Positions 1 to 5,797 of a stretch of 6,906 nt of DNA are shown here, piece by piece. How positions within the stretch are numbered: position 1 is the stretch's first letter; the number at the start of each line of letters is the position of its first letter. This DNA comes from JALYUA01 sp038329555 (GTDB taxonomy: Bacteria; Acidobacteriota; Thermoanaerobaculia; UBA5066; Gp7-AA6), in the NCBI GenBank assembly GCA_038329555.1, contig JBBQNC010000209.1, positions 1-6,906 on the forward strand, in the 5' to 3' direction. A program made the position numbers and the translations under genes. The notes beneath the pieces were generated by a model. It was not told where the DNA came from. It ran no database searches and worked only from the letters and a program-made list of their open reading frames with translations.

Positions 1-1004
1 ACCGCCTTCTCGGTCGCTCGCACCGCGACCTCGGAGGCGTAGAGTTTTGCCTGGGCGGAAAAGCGCGTGACGTCCTCGCCGGCGTCCTTCGAGGCCGCGG
101 CGCGGATCGTGAGAAGGCGGGCGGCGTCGATCTCCGTCGCCATGTCGGCGAGGTAGAACTGGATCGCCTCGAAGTCGGAGATCGGGCGCCCGAACTGCCG
201 GCGCACCTGCGAGTACTTCAGGGCGGCCTCGTACGCTCCGCGCGCGATGCCGACGGACAGAGCGGCGATCGAGATGCGGCCGCCGTCCAGGATCTTCATC
301 GAGTCCACGAAGCCGCTGCCCTCCGAGCCGAGCAGCGCCTCGGCCGGAACGCGGCAGTCCTCCATCACGAGCGTGCAAGTGTCGGAGGCCCGCATCCCGA
401 GCTTGTTCTCCTTCTTTCCGACCCGGATGCCCGGGTTGTCGAGCTCCACGACGAAGGCGGTGATGCCGTGGCGGCCCGCGGAGCGGTCGGTGACCGCCAT
501 CAGCACCGCCACCTGGCCCACGGAGGCGTTGGTGATGAAGTTCTTCGAGCCGTTCAGCACCCATTCGTCCCCGGAGCGCACGGCGGTCGTCTTCGTCCCC
601 CCCGCATCCGACCCCGCCTCCGCTTCCGTCAGGCCCCAGGCGGCGAGCCACTCCCCGGACGCGAGCTTGGGGATATAGCGCCGCCGCTGCGCCTCCGTGC
701 CGAACTGGAAGATGTGGTTCGAGCCGAGCGAGTTGTGGGCGGCGAGGGAGAGAGCGATCGATCCGTCGACGGCGGCGAGTTCCTCGACGATCGCCGCATA
801 GTCGCCGTACGTCAGCGCGGACCCGCCGTACTCCTCCGGAAAGAGGACGCCCAGGAAGCCGAGCTCCCCCAGCTTCCGGAAGACGTCCTTCGGGAAATGC
901 TGAGCCTCGTCCCACTCCATCACGTGGGGTCGGATCTCGGCATTCGCGAACTCGCGGACCGCGGAGACGATGGCTTGCCGCTCGGCGACGTGGGTCGTGC
1001 TCAC
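1..1004 (-). CDS. Acyl-CoA dehydrogenase (3' end outside window)
   Basis: This is a FAD-dependent acyl-CoA dehydrogenase, which introduces the alpha-beta double bond into acyl-CoA thioesters and passes electrons to electron-transfer flavoprotein (family knowledge). Reading the minus strand from GTG at 1004-1002 gives 334 intact codons. The N-terminal helical domain spans about 5-118 and includes FLGVLFPEEYGG near 50. The central beta domain carries the flavin motif LTEAEAGSDAGGT at 125-137 and FITNAS at 156-161. The C-terminal helical domain contains RRQFGRPISDFEAIQ at about 268-282. Family members are about 380 residues, so some 45-50 are missing, including the segment that usually bears the catalytic Glu. 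The start places the usual opening (AERQAIVSAVREFA) directly at the N-terminus. AGAAGGG abuts the GTG too closely to act as a normal ribosome-binding site, and a TACAAT box lies 7 bases upstream. The family is certain; the substrate (short-chain, branched-chain or other) cannot be told. Confidence 0.95.
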   Translation of the reverse strand, partial: MSTTHVAERQAIVSAVREFANAEIRPHVMEWDEAQHFPKDVFRKLGELGFLGVLFPEEYGGSALTYGDYAAIVEELAAVDGSIALSLAAHNSLGSNHIFQFGTEAQRRRYIPKLASGEWLAAWGLTEAEAGSDAGGTKTTAVRSGDEWVLNGSKNFITNASVGQVAVLMAVTDRSAGRHGITAFVVELDNPGIRVGKKENKLGMRASDTCTLVMEDCRVPAEALLGSEGSGFVDSMKILDGGRISIAALSVGIARGAYEAALKYSQVRRQFGRPISDFEAIQFYLADMATEIDAARLLTIRAAASKDAGEDVTRFSAQAKLYASEVAVRATEKA

Positions 1005-1011
1005 CCCTTCT

Positions 1012-1017
1012 ATTGTA
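1012..1017 (-). promoter_or_regulatory. Putative -10 box of the acyl-CoA dehydrogenase gene
   Basis: On the minus strand this reads TACAAT, a 5/6 match to the sigma-70 -10 consensus in very GC-rich DNA. Seven bases (AGAAGGG) separate it from the GTG start, so transcription would begin at or next to the start codon and give a leaderless mRNA. No recognisable -35 hexamer lies 16-18 bases upstream. The nine-base context CGGTACAAT recurs at the DnaC-like gene with the same 7-base spacing to a GTG. Promoter function is inferred from sequence only. Confidence 0.5.
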
Positions 1018-1043
1018 CCGGTCGTGCCGGCCCCCCGGGCAGT

Positions 1044-1061
1044 CCCGGGCTGAAGCCGGGG
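1044..1061. repeat. GC-rich hairpin, possible dispersed palindromic (REP-like) element
   Basis: CCCGGGC at 1044-1050 and GCCGGG at 1055-1060 form a stem around a TGAA loop with one bulged G. The flanks are also strongly G/C patterned: a C6GGGC tract at 1031-1040 and GGTGGCACC at 1060-1068. It lies in the divergent intergenic region between the acyl-CoA dehydrogenase and the secreted propeller gene, so it cannot be a terminator for either. The form (stem, TGAA/TTCA loop, GGGGTGGCAC flank) resembles palindromic intergenic repeats that I recall from GC-rich acidobacterial-type genomes. Only one copy is visible here, so repeat status is unproven. Confidence 0.35.
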
Positions 1062-1165
1062 TGGCACCGCCGGGCCGCGGAAAAGATCGATCTTGCGGCC
1101 CCAGCGCCGTTGTGGGACGTTCGGGCACACGAGCCGCGACGGGGCCCGCCCGCCGCAGGACTCGA

Positions 1166-1178
1166 TCGATTCAATCGA
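1166..1178. promoter_or_regulatory. 13-base perfect dyad just upstream of the propeller gene RBS
   Basis: TCGATT-C-AATCGA is a perfect inverted repeat with a single central base. An overlapping longer-spaced pair, CTCGAT at 1161-1166 and ATCGAG at 1174-1179, can also fold with a 7-base loop. The right arm runs into the GAGGAGGT ribosome-binding site at 1177-1184. It could therefore be an operator for a dimeric regulator or an RNA hairpin affecting translation of the downstream gene. TCGA-rich palindromes are common at this GC content, so chance is a real alternative. Confidence 0.3.
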
Positions 1179-1184
1179 GGAGGT
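1177..1184 (+). promoter_or_regulatory. Shine-Dalgarno site fixing the propeller gene start at 1189
   Basis: GAGGAGGT lies 4 bases before the ATG at 1189-1191, with the core GGAGG about 5 bases from it. The reading frame is open 32 codons further upstream to an in-frame start at 1093. That extension has no ribosome-binding site and would bury the signal peptide, so this site decides the start. It is the only clear Shine-Dalgarno among the gene starts in the window. Confidence 0.85.
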
Positions 1185-1188
1185 GGTC

Positions 1189-2706
1189 ATGGTTCCAGAA
1201 AAGTCTCGGGGGTTTGTCGCTTCGCTCGTCCTCGGTCTCGCCGCGCTCTCGCTGTCGATTACTGCTCCCGCCCAGGAGATCAGCCAATTCGCTTCCGGCT
1301 TCAAGTCGCCGATGAAGATTTCGAGGACGCCCGGGGGCAATTTCCTGGTCTCGGAAGCCGGGACCGGCCCGAACACGGGTCGGCTCTCCCGCGTATCCCC
1401 GAACGGGACTCGCGTCACGATTCTGGACGGGCTCCCCTCCGGCCTTTCGGCGGTCGGGGACAACGCGCCCTCCGGCCCGTCGGGAATCGACTCGCTCGGG
1501 GGCGACTGGTTTCTGACGATCGGGGCCGGCGACGAAAGCCTGCCAGGAGCCTCGCCCGGACTCGAGGTCGCGAACCCGAATCCCTCGTCGCCGATTCTGA
1601 GCTCGCTCCTGAAGCTGCACTTCAGCGCGACGTCGATCGACTCGACGTTCGGGAACTTCGTCCTGACGCCGGCGCAGCACGTCGCCTTGAAGTCCGGAGC
1701 GGTGCTCTCGATCAACAATCCCGCGGCGGACACCCTCCAGGTCTCATTGGTCGTCGATTTCCCCGACCTGGTGGGGCCACGCTCGTCGAACCCGTTCGGC
1801 ATCCAGGCGCTGGGTGCCCGCCTCTACGTCGTCGACGCGAGCCTGAATGGGATCCAAAGCGTCGATCCCACCAACGGGACCTACCAGACGCTTGCGTCCT
1901 TCCCCCCGCTGACCAATCCAACGCCGCCGCCGCCGGTCGTCGACCCGGTCCCCGACAGCATCCGGCTCTTCAACAGCCAGTTCCTGGTCTCCTTTCTGAC
2001 GGGGTTTCCCTTCGTGCCCGGCCTCGCCGAGGTGCGGAGCGTCGACCCGGTCACCGGGGCGAACCAGCAGATCCTGGCCGGCCTGAACTCCGCGATCGAC
2101 GTGTTGCCCGTCGCGGGCGGCCCGAACCAGTACCTCGTGCTCGAGTTCAGCACGAACATGGCGGCGGGCGCGCCCGGGCGGCTGCTCTACGCCACCCCCC
2201 CGTTGACGCCTCCGAGCGTCGCCGCGACCGGCCTCATCACACCGACGAGCATGGTTTTCGACCGCACCGCCCGCGAGGTGTTCGTCACCGAGTTCGCGAC
2301 CGGCCTCATCCGCAGGATCAGGCTCGGGAACCTGATCACGCCCCTGCCCTGCGCGCCCGGCTCGAACACAATCTGCCTCGGCGGCGGACGATTCCAGGTC
2401 AGGGCCTCCTGGCGCACCGCCACGGCCTCCGGGGTTGCCACCCCGGTCCAGCTGACGGACACGACGGCACATTTCTGGTTCTTCAGTTCGGACAACGTCG
2501 AAGTGTTCGTGAAGGTCGTGCGCGGCTGTTCGTTCAACGACAGGTTCTGGTTCTTCGCCGGAGGGATGACAAACGTCGAAGTGACCCTGACCGTGACGGA
2601 CACGCAGACGGGCGACGTAAAGACGTACGTCAACCCGCTCGACACGCCGTTCGCTCCGATCCAGGACACGACCGCGTTCACCGGGTGCCCGGTGTCGTTC
2701 CCCTAG
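1189..2706 (+). CDS. Secreted ScyD/ScyE-family beta-propeller with C-terminal cysteine domain
   Basis: This encodes a 505-residue exported protein. Residues 1-28 form a Sec signal peptide: a charged n-region MVPEKSR, a hydrophobic core from about 9 to 25, and an A-P-A site before QEIS. Residues 30 to about 385 look like the ScyD/ScyE propeller family, with SEAGTG near 55, SNPFGI near 200-205, a proline run before VPDS near 250, FLTGFPF at 269-275 and FVTEFATG near the end. No Cys occurs in this part. Residues 388-505 form a separate domain with FWFFSSDNVEVFVKV, RFWFFAGGMTNVEVTL and TDTQTGDV, and hold all four cysteines (388, 396, 447, 500), which suggests two disulfides outside the cytoplasm. 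I recall this tail from many secreted acidobacterial proteins. The Scy name comes from cyanobacterial scytonemin clusters, but no scytonemin genes are nearby and the real role is unknown. It stands alone, divergent from the dehydrogenase and convergent with the SpoIID gene. Confidence 0.88.
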   Translation: MVPEKSRGFVASLVLGLAALSLSITAPAQEISQFASGFKSPMKISRTPGGNFLVSEAGTGPNTGRLSRVSPNGTRVTILDGLPSGLSAVGDNAPSGPSGIDSLGGDWFLTIGAGDESLPGASPGLEVANPNPSSPILSSLLKLHFSATSIDSTFGNFVLTPAQHVALKSGAVLSINNPAADTLQVSLVVDFPDLVGPRSSNPFGIQALGARLYVVDASLNGIQSVDPTNGTYQTLASFPPLTNPTPPPPVVDPVPDSIRLFNSQFLVSFLTGFPFVPGLAEVRSVDPVTGANQQILAGLNSAIDVLPVAGGPNQYLVLEFSTNMAAGAPGRLLYATPPLTPPSVAATGLITPTSMVFDRTAREVFVTEFATGLIRRIRLGNLITPLPCAPGSNTICLGGGRFQVRASWRTATASGVATPVQLTDTTAHFWFFSSDNVEVFVKVVRGCSFNDRFWFFAGGMTNVEVTLTVTDTQTGDVKTYVNPLDTPFAPIQDTTAFTGCPVSFP

Positions 2707-2747
2707 TTCGTAGTCGATCGTTCGTTCCAGGCGATGAAGGTCGGCAG

Positions 2748-2778
2748 GGCCGGCGACGGCCCCGCCCGCCCGCCGGCC
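2748..2778. terminator. Possible bidirectional hairpin between convergent genes
   Basis: GGCCGGCG at 2748-2755 pairs perfectly with CGCCGGCC at 2771-2778 across a 15-base C-rich loop. It fills most of the 78-base gap between the propeller gene stop (2704-2706) and the SpoIID gene stop (2785-2787). That is the expected place for a shared terminator. No T-tract follows on either strand, so it is not a canonical intrinsic terminator. It may instead block RNA decay or polymerase, or be incidental. Confidence 0.35.
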
Positions 2779-2784
2779 GCTTGC

Positions 2785-5049
2785 CTATCGTGTCGAGGGC
2801 GGGCCGGAGGCCAGCGTCGAAGCGGGAACGATCTGAATGTCCGAGTAGTAGTGCCGCAGGATGCGGTCGTAGCTCGCCCCGGCCAGGGCCATCCCGTAGG
2901 CGCCGTTTTGACAGAGACCGACTCCGTGGCCCCACCCGCGGCCGAGGAAAACGAACTCGATCTCTCCCATGGCGCCGCGCACGCGCTGCACGGAAAACAG
3001 CATCTCGGGGAGCTCGAGCGCCTGGCGGAGGTCGAAGCGCTTCAAGACAACCTGTGCCGCATCGGTCGAGACCCGGATCTCGGCGACGCGCCCTGCGGGG
3101 CTGCGGCGGAGGACCTCGACCTCGCGCACCTCCGTTCCCGCGACCCGGGTCGCCATCCGGCGCGCGAGCTCCTTTCCGGAGACGCGGCGGACCCACTCCG
3201 TCCAGGACGATTCGCGCTCGAACGAAGGCCCGGCCGAATCGAGCTCGACCCACAGGGCGAGAAGCTGGGTCCCCCTCCTCCACCACCGCAGCCGGTCGCC
3301 GGCTCGCAGCGTCAAGGATGAAGCGGGCAGCCAGCGGTCCGCGACGCGGCGGGCGAGCGGCAGCTCGGGATCGACGCCGAGTCCCTGGCGTCCCTCGGCG
3401 GTCTTCACCCAGACGTTCGAGCCCTCGCGGCGCAGAAACTTGCCGGACCCCTCGACGACCCCCGTGAGCCGCAGCGCCGCCGAGAAGAGAAGCCCGCCGT
3501 ACTCCTCTTCGTTCACGGGACGGTCCGGCGGCGGCAGCGCCTCCCCCGCCCCCAGGCGGAAACGCACGAGAAAGTCGTACGCCTCCCGCGCGGCGCCCGA
3601 GAGGCGCCCGCTCGCCGGCGGCGGCTCGGAGTAGTAGGCCTCGTCCCGCGGTGTCAGATGGACCGACCGCGCGGGTTCGAGCGCGAACGCGGCGAGGATC
3701 GCGGGATAGACGCTCGCCGGCGCGAGAGAGGAGGGCGGCGACGCGCCCGGCGCGACGCCCGCCCAGCTCTGAGCGAGCGCGAGGGAGGCGGCCCGGCTCG
3801 CGCGGCGTCGTGGCGCGTTGTGCGCGAGGACGTATCCCCGCCACTCGAGCGCGTTCCGGTCGCGGGGAACGCTGCGCCGGTCGAGCGCGGCCCCGGGAAG
3901 CGGCGTGGTCGAGAGCTCCCCGCAGTCGACCGACACGAGGTACGGGACGGGCGTCGCTCCGAACACGTTCTCGACGTCCTCCGTGCGCCCGCCGCAGGTG
4001 GACACGAAGAGGGCGTCGGCGAAGCGTCCGTCGAATCCGAGCGCGAGGCCGCGCGTCGCGTCAACCGCCGCCGTCGAGAGCGGGTCCTCGGCGGAGAAGC
4101 CGGCATAGACCTGGCACTTCGGCGTCGCGCAGAGATCGTAGCCCTCGCTCTCGAACTGCCCGCGGTGCGCGAGCGCGTAGGTCCGCGCGGCGACGGCCTG
4201 CGCCTTGAGCCCCTCGAGCTCGTCGAAGCGCTTCGGCCCCATTTCGGCGGGAACGACGCCGTAGAGGTACTCCTCCAGGTCGACCCGGTTGACGACGTTC
4301 AGAGTCCCCCGCGCGTTGACGGCGACCTGGAGGCTCCCGCGATAGGGACGCGTCTCCCAGAGGACCGGACCGTCGGCCGGGTCGGCGGCGTAGAGACCGA
4401 CGGGCGACGCGAGCCGGCGTGGCGCGCCGTCCTCGCCGGTGATCGCGATGGTGCTGCCCGACGTATCCGGCGCCGGGCCGCCTTCGACGGGAATCGCGTC
4501 CTGCCCGGCCGCGCGCACGGCCGCCGCGAAGGCGTCCGCGGAGGCGCGATCGGGGAAGCTCCCGAGCAGAGCACGGTAGACGCCGCGATCCGCGGAGAAG
4601 GCGACCGTGCCGGTCGTCTTCAGCTCCGCCGAGAGGCGTTCGACCAGGGTGCGCGCCGGCTCCTCCTGGGAGAACGCCCCAGCCTGGACCTGAAACGACA
4701 CGGCACGCCGGCCCTCCGGCTTCAGTCGGAGCGGGCTCCGCAACACGTCCGCCCGCCCTCCCGAGACGACGATCCAGCGACGGCCGGGCGGTCCGTACAC
4801 GAGATCGGGCAGGTCGCTCTTCAGGCCGACGCGATAGAGGACACCCGAGGGGGCCGGGTCCGCTGGCGCGGCCGGTCCCGGCGCGGAGCGGGGCGACCCG
4901 CCCCGGCTCGGAGCGGACGGCGCCGGAACTGGCGCGGGAGCCTCCGGAGCTCGCTGCGGCGGCGGAGAGACCCTCGCGCAGGCGAGCGGCAGGGCGAGCG
5001 CCGCGGCGGCGAGCGCCCGCGAGGCGAAACGGAACAGGGGGCGACTCAG
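2785..5049 (-). CDS. Exported SPOR-SpoIID/LytB peptidoglycan lytic enzyme
   Basis: This is a probable peptidoglycan-cleaving enzyme; SpoIID homologues are lytic transglycosylases acting on denuded glycan (family knowledge). Read from CTG at 5049 it has 754 residues. Residues 1-25 are a signal peptide (SRPLFRFASRALAAAALALPLACA), cleaved at A-C-A or possibly lipidated on Cys24, although Pro at -3 makes a poor lipobox. A Pro/Ala linker (26-68) follows, then a SpoIID N-terminal strand region (69-113), a SPOR domain (115-191, FQVQAGAF and YRALLGSF), and the SpoIID core (236-378) with VVPAEM and candidate catalytic Glu269, Cys307/Cys312 and TCGGRTED. After about 220 divergent residues the SpoIID end returns with GRGWGHGVGLCQNGAYGMA at 703-721 and HYY. 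No ATG/GTG/TTG lies near the signal peptide. An in-frame GTG at 5121 would add 24 residues inside the upstream gene. CTG overlaps the preceding TGA as CTGA and yields a clean signal peptide, so I prefer it. Confidence 0.9.
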   Translation of the reverse strand: MSRPLFRFASRALAAAALALPLACARVSPPPQRAPEAPAPVPAPSAPSRGGSPRSAPGPAAPADPAPSGVLYRVGLKSDLPDLVYGPPGRRWIVVSGGRADVLRSPLRLKPEGRRAVSFQVQAGAFSQEEPARTLVERLSAELKTTGTVAFSADRGVYRALLGSFPDRASADAFAAAVRAAGQDAIPVEGGPAPDTSGSTIAITGEDGAPRRLASPVGLYAADPADGPVLWETRPYRGSLQVAVNARGTLNVVNRVDLEEYLYGVVPAEMGPKRFDELEGLKAQAVAARTYALAHRGQFESEGYDLCATPKCQVYAGFSAEDPLSTAAVDATRGLALGFDGRFADALFVSTCGGRTEDVENVFGATPVPYLVSVDCGELSTTPLPGAALDRRSVPRDRNALEWRGYVLAHNAPRRRASRAASLALAQSWAGVAPGASPPSSLAPASVYPAILAAFALEPARSVHLTPRDEAYYSEPPPASGRLSGAAREAYDFLVRFRLGAGEALPPPDRPVNEEEYGGLLFSAALRLTGVVEGSGKFLRREGSNVWVKTAEGRQGLGVDPELPLARRVADRWLPASSLTLRAGDRLRWWRRGTQLLALWVELDSAGPSFERESSWTEWVRRVSGKELARRMATRVAGTEVREVEVLRRSPAGRVAEIRVSTDAAQVVLKRFDLRQALELPEMLFSVQRVRGAMGEIEFVFLGRGWGHGVGLCQNGAYGMALAGASYDRILRHYYSDIQIVPASTLASGPPSTR
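5046..5049 (-). other. CTGA stop/start overlap (translational coupling junction)
   Basis: On the minus strand the DnaC-like gene ends TTC-TGA (stop 5048-5046). The preceding base makes CTG at 5049-5047 in the SpoIID frame, followed by AGT-CGC-CCC. This copies the familiar ATGA coupling overlap with C in place of A. No Shine-Dalgarno lies at normal distance; the nearest G-rich stretch, AGGGGC, is about 16 bases away. That fits reinitiation by ribosomes finishing the upstream gene. The start itself is inferred. Confidence 0.5.
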
Positions 5050-5789
5050 AAGCGGGATCGGATCTGCCCCTGCAGGTTGGTCCGCCGGAAGTCGTCGCCG
5101 CGCATCGTCAGCGTGACGCACATCTCGAACAGCCGGCTGCGTATGCGGCTACCGACGCGGTCCTCGAGGCGGTCCCGTTCGCCCGAGGCGGCGTCCGGCT
5201 CGTCCTCGAAGTTCGACGTCATGATCGTGATCTTCTTCCGGTTGTAGCGCGTGTTGAGCAGGTTGTAGAGCACGTCCAGGACCCACGGGTGCGGCTTCGA
5301 CGCGCCGAGCTCGTCCAAGACGAGCAGCTCCACTTCGGCGTAGGGCTGGAGGATGGATTCCTTCGAGAGGTCCGCGTCGGGCCGGAAGCTCGTCTGGATC
5401 TTCATCAACAGGTCGGAGAAGTCGCCGTACAGCCCGGGAACGCCCTTGCTGGCGACGAGCTCGGAGAGGATCGCGCAGGCGAGGTGCGTCTTGCCCCTCC
5501 CCGAGGGGCCGAGAAGGAGCAGCCCGGCGTCGACGGCCGGATACGTGTCGACGAACTCCCGCGCGACGTTCTTCGCTTTCTTCAACGAGGCGTTCGTGTC
5601 GGAAAAGTTGGAGAAGTTGCAAACGCGGTAGCGCTCGGGGATCTCGGCGGCGGCGAGGCGCTCGGAGCGCAGCTTCCCGTCGCGGCAGGCGCAGGATCGC
5701 GCGAGCTTGCGGCCGTCGACGTTCTCGAGGATCCAGCCGGAGCCCTCGCAGGAACCGCAGACCGCGGGATCGGGAGCCACGAGGGGCAT
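5046..5789 (-). CDS. DnaC-like AAA+ ATPase with N-terminal Cys cluster
   Basis: This is a 247-residue P-loop ATPase of the DnaC/DnaI/IstB type, whose members load replicative helicase or assist transposases (family knowledge). Visible in order: a Cys cluster C11-x2-C14 and C33-x-C35, probably a zinc finger; IPERYR at 50-55, typical before the ATPase core; Walker A GPSGRGKT at 94-101 followed by HLA; Walker B LLVLDE at 155-160; sensor-1 TSN at 191-193; and RVGSRIRSRLFEMC at 211-224, matching the arginine/sensor helix of DnaC proteins. A chromosomal DnaC-like role is likelier than IstB, because no transposase or terminal repeats are near. The upstream SRPBCC gene stops 8 bases before this ATG. 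Alternative starts are TTG at 5801, overlapping that stop as TTGA, and GTG at 5780, which sits 7 bases after a TACAAT box. No Shine-Dalgarno decides among them. Its 3' end overlaps the SpoIID gene by 4 bases. Confidence 0.9.
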   Translation of the reverse strand: MPLVAPDPAVCGSCEGSGWILENVDGRKLARSCACRDGKLRSERLAAAEIPERYRVCNFSNFSDTNASLKKAKNVAREFVDTYPAVDAGLLLLGPSGRGKTHLACAILSELVASKGVPGLYGDFSDLLMKIQTSFRPDADLSKESILQPYAEVELLVLDELGASKPHPWVLDVLYNLLNTRYNRKKITIMTSNFEDEPDAASGERDRLEDRVGSRIRSRLFEMCVTLTMRGDDFRRTNLQGQIRSRF

Positions 5790-5793
5790 TGTA
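5788..5793 (-). promoter_or_regulatory. Putative internal -10 box at the DnaC-like gene
   Basis: The minus strand reads CGGTACAAT, identical over nine bases to the element before the acyl-CoA dehydrogenase. As there, exactly 7 bases separate the hexamer from a GTG codon (5780-5778), in frame with the DnaC-like gene. The box overlaps the annotated ATG, so if it is active the message would begin at the GTG and the protein would be 244 residues. It could be chance, because the ATG itself supplies two of the matching bases. Confidence 0.3.
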
Positions 5794-5797
5794 CCGA

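Noticed and set aside
597..603. A seven-C run in the acyl-CoA dehydrogenase as a possible frameshift
   Set aside because: On the coding strand it reads as GCG-GGG-GGG inside the expected AGSDAGGT motif, and the frame continues intact on both sides.
1093..1188. A 32-codon upstream extension of the propeller gene
   Set aside because: It has no ribosome-binding site and would hide the signal peptide, whereas ATG at 1189 has GAGGAGGT at the right distance.
468..3467. A 999-codon open frame on the plus strand across three gene regions
   Set aside because: It is antisense to the dehydrogenase and SpoIID genes and out of frame with the propeller gene. Its translation is Arg/Pro/Gly-rich with no domain, as expected for stop-poor shadow frames at this GC content.
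3658..5247. A 529-codon plus-strand frame opposite the SpoIID and DnaC-like genes
   Set aside because: Arg/Gly/Glu-rich low-complexity translation; the opposite strand has clear SpoIID, SPOR and AAA+ motifs.
5046..5789. IstB-type insertion-sequence helper
   Set aside because: No IstA transposase, terminal inverted repeats or target duplication are seen. The N-terminal Cys cluster and tight packing with neighbours favour a resident DnaC-like gene.
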